Below the pieces are notes generated by a model. It made no database searches. It saw only the letters and a list, made by a program, of their open reading frames with translations, and was not told where the DNA came from. Of a stretch of 64,000 nucleotides of DNA, positions 35,096-42,512 are shown piece after piece. Where the stretch lies: positions 1 to 64,000 of the forward strand of contig JAEYOE010000015.1 of assembly GCA_023412005.1 (NCBI GenBank), read 5' to 3'. Source of the DNA: Bacillota bacterium (GTDB lineage: Bacteria; Bacillota; Clostridia; Christensenellales; SZUA-584). Each line of letters starts with the position of its first letter. The first letter of the stretch is position 1. The translations under genes and the position numbers were made by a program.

Positions 35096-36061
35096 CTATT
35101 CCACCTCCATAGCTTCTTTTTCCTCAGAAGTCAGCTGCAAGAAAATATCTTCGAGGCTGACATCGATGGATTTCATTTCGTATATCGGAAACTTTAATTT
35201 GGCCATTTCAAAGAATATGGGTGTTCTGACATCTGTGGTTTTTTTATTTTCCATGATAAAAGTTAAATAGCCATCGTTCCCATCTTTTGCGTTTTGGCTC
35301 TGCTGCACGCTTAAAATACCGTCAATACCACTGATGATAGATGCAATTTGCTCTGCGTTTCCTTTGATTCTCGCTTGAAAACGTTCGGTAGAAACCATGT
35401 TTTTCGCCAGATTTTCCGGCGTATCAATAGCCGCGATTTCACCTTTATTGATGATAATCACTCTGTCGCAAATCATGCTGACTTCAGCCAGTATGTGCGA
35501 GCTCAAAATGATGGTGTGCTCCTTACCAAGGCTCTTAATCAAAGAACGAATCTCCTGAATCTGCTTGGGATCGAGCCCGACCGTCGGCTCATCGAGTATG
35601 AGCACATCCGGATTTGAAATCAGGGCCTGCGCAAGCCCCACCCTTTGCCTGTACCCTTTCGACAGGTTCTTGATCAATCGATCCTTCACATCAGTGATTT
35701 TTACGAGTTCCATGATGTCTTTGATGTGAGACTCTCTCTTGTCTCGCTTGACACCTTTAAGGTCGCAAACAAATTTCAGGTAACCTTTCACTTTCATCTC
35801 TGGATAAACAGGCGGTATTTCGGGAAGATATCCAAGCCGCCTTTTGGCATCAATCGGTCTCTCGGATATATCATACCCTTCAATGAAAACCTTGCCTGCC
35901 GTTGGCGGCTTATACCCCGTTATCACGTTCATCGTGGTGGATTTGCCCGCCCCGTTCGGGCCGAGAAACCCGAGGATTTCACCTTTCTCAACAGTGAAGC
36001 TGATGTTGTTGACACCGATTTTTTTCCCATACATTTTTGTAAGATTTTTGACTTCAATCAT
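35096..36061 (-). CDS. GldA-like ABC transporter ATP-binding protein
   Basis: A 321-residue ATPase: Walker A GPNGAGKST (about residues 35-43), a Q-loop replaced by GYLPEIPPVYPEM as in the Gld/Nat group, signature LSKGYRQR, Walker B VLILDEPT and switch histidine in ILSSHIL. The C-terminal 90 residues form the extra domain seen in GldA/CcmA-type proteins. First gene of a four-gene operon (ATPase, permease, GldG-like, DUF4340), read from the promoter at 36276-36304 with a leader of about 200 bases. Confidence 0.89.
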   Translation of the reverse strand: MIEVKNLTKMYGKKIGVNNISFTVEKGEILGFLGPNGAGKSTTMNVITGYKPPTAGKVFIEGYDISERPIDAKRRLGYLPEIPPVYPEMKVKGYLKFVCDLKGVKRDKRESHIKDIMELVKITDVKDRLIKNLSKGYRQRVGLAQALISNPDVLILDEPTVGLDPKQIQEIRSLIKSLGKEHTIILSSHILAEVSMICDRVIIINKGEIAAIDTPENLAKNMVSTERFQARIKGNAEQIASIISGIDGILSVQQSQNAKDGNDGYLTFIMENKKTTDVRTPIFFEMAKLKFPIYEMKSIDVSLEDIFLQLTSEEKEAMEVE

Positions 36062-36424
36062 TTTTGTTAACTCCCAAATTAATTGAATTACGGTTCAAAG
36101 GTCAAAGAAAAATGGTCAACTGTCATTTTGTTAAGCTCGGCTCACCGGCCAATTGGGGGGCGGGCGGCGGCGGTAAAGTGCTTTATACGGCGCAGCCATT
36201 CTTTTGACTGTCGCAGACCGGATTAAGCACCTTATCGCTTTCGCTCGCATTTTTTAAAATATGGCTTTTGTGCGGATTATAACATTTGTTATTACATTCG
36301 TCAACACTTCACTGTCAGAGACTTGTTAATTAAACTGACAGCCCTATTGTTAAAGTATTCAACCGAATGCCGTTGATATGATATATGAATCGTTTTGGTT
36401 AAATTATCTGGATTTAAAATTCGT
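36062..36424. other. Leader of the Gld-like operon and intergenic region
   Basis: No gene. It holds a strong promoter and a leader of roughly 200 bases with a G-rich run around 36156-36174. No known riboswitch was recognised in it. Confidence 0.5.
36276..36304 (-). promoter_or_regulatory. Promoter of the Gld-like operon
   Basis: On the minus strand TTGACG (36299-36304), a 17-base spacer and consensus TATAAT (36276-36281). CTGTCAG/CTGACAG inverted arms lie just upstream of the -35 (about 36313-36345). Confidence 0.75.
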
Positions 36425-37222
36425 TTAGCTTATGCTCATGATACAGTTGTCTCCGTCTTTATGTTGAGAGAAGAAAACAACTGTCCTGCCGTCGAAATTG
36501 TACTTGATTTCAAAAGCGGCATTGATCGGGGTATCAGCCCATTTTTGGTTCAGCACAGTTTCCCCCAGCTGCTCCTGAATCTGCGAAAAATCCATACCTG
36601 AGCGCGCACCGTTGATGTCTATCTTGTCCGTGCAATATACATAGGCCACTGCGCCGTCGCTACCGAATGCGGCCGTCAGCCCAAGTTCGCTGTAAAAGAA
36701 GCCTTCCATCAAGCCGTCATAATTCATCGATACCTTTTTGTAGCTTCCGCCGAATTTTTGTTCAACCTGCTCGCTCGTCTTCCCGATGATATCAAATATG
36801 TCTTTGATGGCTGACGACGGCTCAGCGTTAATGTCGGCAACGCCGGACTTATCCGCAGAACCCTGCACTGATGCCTTTGGTTCACTGACATCCAGTTTAG
36901 GCAAAGGGTTGCTCGTGTCCAGTTCACCGCCAAACGCAACAAACACTTGTCCCTCGTTTTCGTCAACAAAATATGCCGCCCCCATTTTATTTGCGAAAAC
37001 AACCTCAACGTAGTAATATTTGACGTCGTTTGCTATCTGGTCTCTGTCGGGATACGATTTGATATCCGCATCACCCGTGCCTTTGCTGATGTCCTTTATC
37101 GTTTGAACAGCTTCTTCTCTTGTAACATTGGCATTCGGGTTTTGGCTGCCGTCGGAAATTGCGCATGCTGTTGTAAAAACAATGACGATTATTAGAAAAA
37201 ATAGTGTTGCTTTTGTTTTCAT
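36425..37222 (-). CDS. Lipoprotein of unknown function
   Basis: A 265-residue exported lipoprotein: signal peptide with lipobox TTAC (C20), then a Ser/Asn-rich linker. I do not recognise a family. The first half reads NVTREEAVQTIKDISKGTG followed by a beta-rich stretch with YYYVEVVFANKMGAAYFVDENEG, resembling peptidase-propeptide (PepSY-like) topology. The second half begins IKDIFDIIGKTSEQVEQKFGG and YKKVSMNYDGLMEGFFY, similar in feel to small stress-type lipoprotein repeats. AAAGGAG precedes the ATG. It is divergent from the chemoreceptor with overlapping promoters. Confidence 0.7.
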   Translation of the reverse strand: MKTKATLFFLIIVIVFTTACAISDGSQNPNANVTREEAVQTIKDISKGTGDADIKSYPDRDQIANDVKYYYVEVVFANKMGAAYFVDENEGQVFVAFGGELDTSNPLPKLDVSEPKASVQGSADKSGVADINAEPSSAIKDIFDIIGKTSEQVEQKFGGSYKKVSMNYDGLMEGFFYSELGLTAAFGSDGAVAYVYCTDKIDINGARSGMDFSQIQEQLGETVLNQKWADTPINAAFEIKYNFDGRTVVFFSQHKDGDNCIMSIS

Positions 37223-37311
37223 GTTAATCTCCTTTGGCAGCTGTTTATACGTATTACAAATTTATCATACGTCTTGCAAGCTGTGAGTTCAAGATCGAAA
37301 AAGCAATAATC

Positions 37312-37340
37312 TTGACATTTGTTAAAGAAAATACTACAAT
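37312..37340 (+). promoter_or_regulatory. Promoter of the chemoreceptor gene
   Basis: TTGACA (37312-37317), a 17-base spacer and TACAAT (37335-37340). Confidence 0.7.
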
Positions 37341-37347
37341 AACATTG

Positions 37348-37376
37348 TTATTAACACAAGTCATGTCAAATGTCAA
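37348..37376 (-). promoter_or_regulatory. Promoter of the lipoprotein gene
   Basis: On the minus strand TTGACA (37371-37376), a 17-base spacer and TAATAA (37348-37353). A second TTGACA is directly adjacent (37365-37370). It nearly abuts the divergent chemoreceptor promoter, so the two may compete. Confidence 0.55.
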
Positions 37377-37491
37377 TAACCAGCGGCGCAAATTTATTCT
37401 AAGAACAGACTTTTTATGTTTGATATAAAAACCCTCAGCAGGTTGTATATCCCTATTATGAATACATAAACAAAAGATGGGAGACCACATT

Positions 37492-39666
37492 ATGATGAAA
37501 AGTTTATTCAAAAAGCAGGGCCAAAAAAACCCTTCTACAAAACAAAAAGAAAAGAAACCCAAAAACAAGCGTACACTCTTGGGTAATATAAAAATTGCAC
37601 CCAGGCTTTTAACCGCATTTTTGATTATTGCGGTTTTAAGCACATTGATGGGCGGCTACGCTGTTTTAAGCTTAATGCAAACAAGCAACGCCACCGAGGG
37701 CATGTATACACAAATTCTGCAGCCGGCGAAGGACGCGTTTAGTACATTGAATTCCTTCCAGGTATTGCGTATGCAATTACGCCAGCTTGTCTTGGAAGAA
37801 AACTCCGCCATGCTGTCATCACTTTTCTCACAGCTAACGGGTAAAAAAACGGGCATATCATCGGCACTGTCTGTGCTTGAAGCATCTATACCCGACGAGC
37901 ATGCTTCAAAAGTCACGGAAATAGAAGACACTTTCAATGACTACATCAAAAACCTTGATGACTTGATTATGAAAGCAAAGCTCGGAAACACTGACGCGCT
38001 GTTTGATCAAATCTCTAAATCCGGCCCATTGCGTACCGCAGAAACAAAGATTGAAAAAGACCTCAATGACCTTATTTACGTAATTACCAGCAACGCATCC
38101 GCAATTTATGCGGCCAACAAACAAAAGGCTATGCAGGTGCTCAATATTACCGTCGTGGCAACAGCTGCGCTGTTCATCATCGCCGTTGTTATCGGTGTTT
38201 TGATTTCACGCGGAATCAGCAAGCCTGTAAAAAAACTTACCCAAGAAGTGAAACAGCTTGCATCGGGCGATTTGGATATCGATGTGTCCGGGCGGGCACA
38301 TACCGATGAGATCGGGCAAATGCGTGAAGCTGTTCGAACGATTATCACGACAATACGCACCTTAACAGATGACACCGGTATGCTGATCAGCGCCGCCGCC
38401 GAAGGGCAGCTTTCCATTCGAGCGGATGCGGAAAAGCACCAAGGCGCATACCGCAAAATTGTTGAAGGCATCAATTCGACACTGGATACAATGATTGCTC
38501 CGATCAGCGAATCGTCTGCCGTGCTGGAAAAGCTGGCCGATGGCGAGCTGGATGGTCGCGTAGAGGGCGATTTCAAAGGCGATTTTGCTATCATTAAAAA
38601 CACGCTGAACGGAACAATGGCAACGCTCAAAGACTATATCGCTGAAATCTACAGGGTATTTTCGGACATATCGAACGGCAATTTGACCGTGAGCATCTCC
38701 TCCGAATTCAGGGGAGATTTTGCGGCGATAAAAGAATCCGTCAATAAAAGCATCGCATCGTTTAATCAGGTGCTCCACGAGATTAATACAGCCTCTGCAG
38801 AAGTGGCCGGCGGTGCGGCACAGCTTTCGGCCAGCAGTCAGGAGATCTCTCAGGGCGCAACCGAGCAAGCCGGTGCACTTGAGCAAATCAGCGCCTCCTT
38901 CTCTGAGATATCCGACAAAACCAAGCACAATTCGCAAAGCGCCAACGAATCAAGCGCGCTTTCGTATTCGGCCATGGATGTGGTTTCGAACGGCACCGAA
39001 AAAATGGCGATGCTGCAAACCGCAATGAAGGAGATCAATGCGTCGTCTGCCAGCATCTCAAAAATCATCAAGGTGATTGACGACATTGCCTTTCAGACCA
39101 ATATATTGGCGCTGAATGCGGCCGTGGAAGCGGCACGGGCCGGAATACACGGCAAAGGCTTCGCGGTTGTGGCGGAAGAAGTTCGAAATCTCGCAGCCAA
39201 AAGCGCAGAAGCAGCAAAGCAGACCACCGAGCTTATTGAAGGTTCTATGAAAAGGACAGCTGCCGGCACACAGATTGCGGACGATACGGCCATCGTTTTG
39301 CAGAGCTTTGTAGACAGCATTAAGAGAATCGTTGATTTGTCCGGAAAAATTGCCGTGGCCTCGAATGAGCAGGCCACCGGCATCTCTCAGATTGATACCG
39401 GGCTGGATCAGCTTTCCGACGTGGTGCAAAACAGCTCGGCGGCGGCTCAGGAAGCGGCGGCATCTTCTGAAGAGCTTGCGGTGCAGGCAGAGCGCCTTAA
39501 AGAGATGGTGCGCCGGTTTACACTTGACGAGGCAACCGATGCAGATGTTGATATGGCTAGAATAGGTTCCAATCGGCCACTGCTGCCGGATGCTCAGCCG
39601 ACGATTGATTTGACGGATAGTGCCCGGCTTGGCAGCTCCGACAATAATGACTTCGGTAAATACTGA
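37492..39666 (+). CDS. Methyl-accepting chemotaxis protein with stacked HAMP units
   Basis: A 724-residue chemoreceptor. A basic, Lys-rich N-terminal tail of about 30 residues precedes helix 1 (about 35-58). A four-helix-bundle type external domain follows to about residue 200, then helix 2 and a canonical HAMP ([21 protein letters not shown]). After it come three further HAMP-like units, each opening with a G-x-L motif ([38 protein letters not shown]). The signalling domain holds the conserved hairpin tip [18 protein letters not shown] and [14 protein letters not shown]. No CheB/CheR docking peptide at the C-terminus. ATG 37492 follows GGGAG. The ligand is unknown. Confidence 0.92.
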   Translation: MMKSLFKKQGQKNPSTKQKEKKPKNKRTLLGNIKIAPRLLTAFLIIAVLSTLMGGYAVLSLMQTSNATEGMYTQILQPAKDAFSTLNSFQVLRMQLRQLVLEENSAMLSSLFSQLTGKKTGISSALSVLEASIPDEHASKVTEIEDTFNDYIKNLDDLIMKAKLGNTDALFDQISKSGPLRTAETKIEKDLNDLIYVITSNASAIYAANKQKAMQVLNITVVATAALFIIAVVIGVLISRGISKPVKKLTQEVKQLASGDLDIDVSGRAHTDEIGQMREAVRTIITTIRTLTDDTGMLISAAAEGQLSIRADAEKHQGAYRKIVEGINSTLDTMIAPISESSAVLEKLADGELDGRVEGDFKGDFAIIKNTLNGTMATLKDYIAEIYRVFSDISNGNLTVSISSEFRGDFAAIKESVNKSIASFNQVLHEINTASAEVAGGAAQLSASSQEISQGATEQAGALEQISASFSEISDKTKHNSQSANESSALSYSAMDVVSNGTEKMAMLQTAMKEINASSASISKIIKVIDDIAFQTNILALNAAVEAARAGIHGKGFAVVAEEVRNLAAKSAEAAKQTTELIEGSMKRTAAGTQIADDTAIVLQSFVDSIKRIVDLSGKIAVASNEQATGISQIDTGLDQLSDVVQNSSAAAQEAAASSEELAVQAERLKEMVRRFTLDEATDADVDMARIGSNRPLLPDAQPTIDLTDSARLGSSDNNDFGKY

Positions 39667-39703
39667 ATTACAGAGTCCTAATAGAGTCGTTTAGGAGTAC
39701 GAT

Positions 39704-39741
39704 AAGGATCAGTCCATTCAAACGGGCTGATCCTTTTTTTG
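39704..39741 (+). terminator. Terminator of the chemoreceptor gene
   Basis: AAGGATCAGTCC pairs with GGGCTGATCCTT (one G-T pair), followed by seven T. A near copy of this stem (GATCAGTCC...GGGCTGATC then TTTTT) recurs at about 40075-40104. Confidence 0.85.
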
Positions 39742-39966
39742 TGTCTAAAGCATCTGACAATATGAACCAAACTGGTGATAGAATCATTTTGCGTGTTTGA
39801 TATTATGCAATACAGACACGCCACTTTGTAGTACGCGTCTATAAAATGAGCAGATTCTCATCTGCTAGGTTGTCGTCGCATTGCGCCTCACGATAAAGTG
39901 GACTCGATTACCAATTCCAAATGAATGACATAAGTATCTTTCTGATACTATGGTATCCGTCCATTA

Positions 39967-40052
39967 TGTCATTCCGTTGGAGCGTAAGCGATCGAGGAAT
40001 CCCCTTCTACAAAGCGTTTTTCATGGGATTCCTCGACAGGCTCGGAATGACA
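39967..40052. repeat. Dispersed inverted-repeat element, copy 2
   Basis: The outer arms are TGTCATTCCG and CGGAATGACA. The inner arms are GAGGAATCCC and GGGATTCCTC, with CAAAGCGTTTTT in the loop. It shares plan and loop core with 31431-31536. Confidence 0.65.
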
Positions 40053-40184
40053 ATAAAGGGCTTATCTACAGTCTGATCAGTCCATTTCTATGGGCTGATC
40101 TTTTTAGACCCCGGTAATACCGTTAATCAAGGCTTATCGTAAGATAAAAAAGGCATCGGATGAGGTGTATTAAAAAACCGAAAT

Positions 40185-40235
40185 GAACACCGCATCAGTC
40201 GTCTGTCGGCGACAGCTTCTCCTCTAGGAGAAGCC
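40185..40235 (-). repeat. 51-bp dispersed repeat, copy 2
   Basis: Reverse-strand copy of the element at 26903-26953, with the same palindrome GGCTTCTCCTAGAGGAGAAG and the same CTGTCGCCGACAG segment. Confidence 0.75.
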
Positions 40236-40260
40236 ATAAATTAAATGAGAATATCATCAC

Positions 40261-40298
40261 AAAACAAAACCTCCTTCAGGGGGCACACCCTGCGGAGG
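40261..40298 (-). terminator. Terminator of the microcompartment operon
   Basis: On the minus strand CCTCCgCAGGG and CCCTGaAGGAGG pair, followed by TTTTGTTTT. It lies about 90 bases after the last gene of the operon. Confidence 0.8.
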
Positions 40299-40388
40299 CT
40301 CAAATATAAAGAGAGAGGTAATACACAACTGTTTTTGGTAGTACTGAATCTTTTTAAAAAATTAACCCTCAATCAACAAGGGTAATAA

Positions 40389-41129
40389 TTATGTACCTGT
40401 AACAATCTGAACCGAAGCGCTGCATCCAAAACGCTGAGCGTCCGCCGCCATCAGTTCTCTGATTTTTGCGGCATCTTTAATGCCGCCATCAATCTTAATG
40501 CCGATTTTTTTACCGATTATTGAACGGACATAATTGATGTCTTCCACACACGCTTTCTTTCCAGTCAGCGCGTTGGAGATTTTTATGTAGTCTACACCGC
40601 ACTGTGCCGCGATGCAAAGCGTCTTTTCTTTCTCTTCATCGGTCAGCACGCCCTGCTCGTATATGGCCTTAATTTTTGCTCTGCCCCCCGCTACCGAGAC
40701 CATTTCACTCAGATCCTTTTTCAGCCCCTCAAAATCGCCGGATTTGGCCGCAACAATCATTAACGATACATCAAGCTCTGTCGCGCCGTTCATAATCGCT
40801 TCGCGAATCTCGGCACATTTTGCCTTTGTGGATGCCGCGCCGTGCGGAAAACCAACCGCCGTACATACAGCCACATTGGTTCCAGACAGTATATCGGCTG
40901 CCATTCCCACAAAATAAGGAGACACGCACACATTGGCAAAACCATATTTCTTCGCTTCCTCACAACCCTTGCGAATCACTTCAGCCGACGCATCCGGGTT
41001 GAGCAGCGAGTGCTCTATGGTGCATGCAAGGTCTGCTCCGCCTTGGCTCGACGCTTCGGCCCCTTCTATTTGCGCATAAACCTTGTCGGTGATCCGCGCA
41101 ATGATGTTCTCTATATCCAAAACTTTCAC
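40389..41129 (-). CDS. deoC: Divergent DeoC-like aldolase with encapsulation peptide (DeoC1)
   Basis: A 246-residue TIM-barrel aldolase of the deoxyribose-phosphate aldolase family. The Schiff-base lysine K183 (YIKISNALTGKK), D120 (TELD) and K212 are kept. The neighbouring motifs are altered: DHTxLKP is EHSLLNP, KASGG is KIDGG and the phosphate loop is GCSAS. The substrate may therefore differ from deoxyribose 5-phosphate. The first 20 residues form an amphipathic helix (IENIIARITDKVYAQI) and a small-residue linker follows, as in peptides that send enzymes into microcompartments. It is the last gene of the operon. Confidence 0.85.
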   Translation of the reverse strand: MKVLDIENIIARITDKVYAQIEGAEASSQGGADLACTIEHSLLNPDASAEVIRKGCEEAKKYGFANVCVSPYFVGMAADILSGTNVAVCTAVGFPHGAASTKAKCAEIREAIMNGATELDVSLMIVAAKSGDFEGLKKDLSEMVSVAGGRAKIKAIYEQGVLTDEEKEKTLCIAAQCGVDYIKISNALTGKKACVEDINYVRSIIGKKIGIKIDGGIKDAAKIRELMAADAQRFGCSASVQIVTGT

Positions 41130-41141
41130 CCGCCTAGTCAG

Positions 41142-41438
41142 TTAAATATTATGTGGATTTTTGATCTGCCCATCTGCCATGTAATGATCAATAACGCCGC
41201 ATATTGTCCAGTCCGCTATCAGATCATTGTCGTTGAAAAACATCTTGGCAGCACCGCCATCAACGTTAACAAGAACAACATCTCCCGGCCCGGAGTCCGC
41301 GCAGTCAAAAGCAATCTGCCGGGTTTCAATGGGCGCACCATCCAAACCGATGAACTCGACGATCATCAGCTTATGGCCTTGGAAATTATAATCTTTTATT
41401 GTGGACACAACGTTGCCCACAACTCTCGCTATTCTCAA
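41142..41438 (-). CDS. BMC-P pentameric shell protein (EutN/CcmL), copy 1
   Basis: A 98-residue vertex protein of the microcompartment shell. The family opening ARVVGNVVSTIKDYNFQGHKLMIVE is intact, followed by GPGDVVLVNVDGGAAKMFF and the closing strand WTICGVIDHY. Pentamers of such proteins cap the corners of the shell. It lies between deoC1 and a BMC-H gene. Confidence 0.92.
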   Translation of the reverse strand: MRIARVVGNVVSTIKDYNFQGHKLMIVEFIGLDGAPIETRQIAFDCADSGPGDVVLVNVDGGAAKMFFNDNDLIADWTICGVIDHYMADGQIKNPHNI

Positions 41439-41450
41439 GCTGTTACCTGC

Positions 41451-41723
41451 TTACTTAGGCAGAATGTCTTCCACGTCTTCGTGCGGGCTTGGAATCACGT
41501 GGACGCTGACAAGCTCTCCGATTCTTTTCGCTGCTGCAGCGCCTGCATCAACCGATGCCTTCACCGCGCCGACATCGCCTCTCACCATCACAGTGACAAG
41601 ACCGCTGCCAATCAGTTCCTTGCCGATCAATTTCACATTGGCTGCCTTAACCATGGCATCCGCTGCTTCGATAGAGCCGATCAGCCCTTTCGTTTCAACC
41701 ATGCCCAGTGCCTGTTTCTCCAT
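41451..41723 (-). CDS. BMC-H hexameric shell protein, copy 1
   Basis: A 90-residue single-domain BMC shell protein. The full Pfam-type pattern is present: [44 protein letters not shown] and the C-terminal [11 protein letters not shown]. Hexamers tile the shell facets, and the pore loop lies near [11 protein letters not shown]. It is very similar to the copies at 42051 and 47701, so these three arose by duplication. Confidence 0.94.
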   Translation of the reverse strand: MEKQALGMVETKGLIGSIEAADAMVKAANVKLIGKELIGSGLVTVMVRGDVGAVKASVDAGAAAAKRIGELVSVHVIPSPHEDVEDILPK

Positions 41724-41755
41724 ATTAGAAAACTCCTTTCATGCTGTCTATAAGG

Positions 41756-42022
41756 TTATAATCTTTCATTATAGTCATCGATGAAGCCGACGATGGCAGC
41801 ATCAGCAGGCACCAATCCGTTGCGGAATATCAGGCTCGCTTCTTTGGAACCAATCAGATACACAAAATCGTTGTTTCCTGCCTGCCGTGTCTGATCGCCG
41901 GCAACGATCGTTTTGCCGGGTTTGCCGTTTTCAATCAACTGAACCAAAAGCAGCTTAATCCCGTTAAGCCCCTCATCCTTCACTGTGGAAACGACTGAAC
42001 CGACCACTTTGCCGGTATACAT
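41756..42022 (-). CDS. BMC-P pentameric shell protein (EutN/CcmL), copy 2
   Basis: An 88-residue vertex protein beginning MYTGKVVGSVVSTVKDEGL, with LLVQLIENG, a glycine-poor middle (GNNDFVYLIGSKEAS) and DAAIVGFIDDYNERL at the end. It is clearly diverged from the other two copies. Three different pentamer proteins in one shell is a pattern seen in several microcompartment types. Confidence 0.91.
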   Translation of the reverse strand: MYTGKVVGSVVSTVKDEGLNGIKLLLVQLIENGKPGKTIVAGDQTRQAGNNDFVYLIGSKEASLIFRNGLVPADAAIVGFIDDYNERL

Positions 42023-42050
42023 ACGCTTTTACCTCCGGCGTTGTGCCAGC

Positions 42051-42353
42051 TTATTTTGCCGCCGCTTTGGATGCTGCTTTTACGGCAGGCAGTATGCCTT
42101 CAACATCATCATGCGGATGCGGAATGACATGAACGCTGAACAGTTCGCCGACTCTCTTGGCCGCTGCCGCACCGGCATCCACCGCTGCTTTCACCGCACC
42201 GACATCGCCTCTGACCATCACCGTCACCAGACCGCTGCCGATTTGTTCTTTGCCCATCAGTGTGACATTTGCAGCTTTCACCATCGCATCAGCCGCTTCG
42301 ATTGCGCCGATAAGGCCTTTCGTTTCAACCATTCCAAGTGCTTCTTTTGCCAT
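42051..42353 (-). CDS. BMC-H hexameric shell protein, copy 2
   Basis: A 100-residue shell protein with the same core as copy 1 and a C-terminal Ala/Lys-rich tail ([11 protein letters not shown]) of about ten extra residues. ATG 42353 follows AAGGAG; an in-frame ATG eight codons upstream is not preferred. The basic tail may face the lumen or the cytosol; its role is unknown. Confidence 0.93.
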   Translation of the reverse strand: MAKEALGMVETKGLIGAIEAADAMVKAANVTLMGKEQIGSGLVTVMVRGDVGAVKAAVDAGAAAAKRVGELFSVHVIPHPHDDVEGILPAVKAASKAAAK

Positions 42354-42512
42354 TTTTGTTTCTCCTTTTCTATGCAATTCTTTTTTTAAACACTGTTTGT
42401 CATATATCAGGGTGCGTTAACGGTATCAAACCGTCCCTACAACCATTCCCTGCCCTTGTTGGGCCGCAGCACCGCTTTCATTGCGGATATGACCGCAGCC
42501 AACTGCATTCAA

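Larger units (their letters stand above)
39667..40388. other. Long intergenic region with repeats and terminators
   Basis: About 720 bases with no supported gene. It contains the chemoreceptor terminator (39704-39741), a dispersed inverted repeat (39967-40052), a second terminator-like stem (about 40075-40104), the second copy of the 51-bp repeat (40185-40235), and the terminator of the microcompartment operon (40261-40298). Confidence 0.65.

Noticed and set aside
36062..36275. Riboswitch in the long leader of the Gld-like operon
   Set aside because: No conserved core of a known riboswitch class was recognised, and the G-rich run alone is not evidence.
37254..37643. Minus-strand open frame across the chemoreceptor start
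   Set aside because: It covers two divergent promoters and is antisense to the chemoreceptor; composition is not protein-like.
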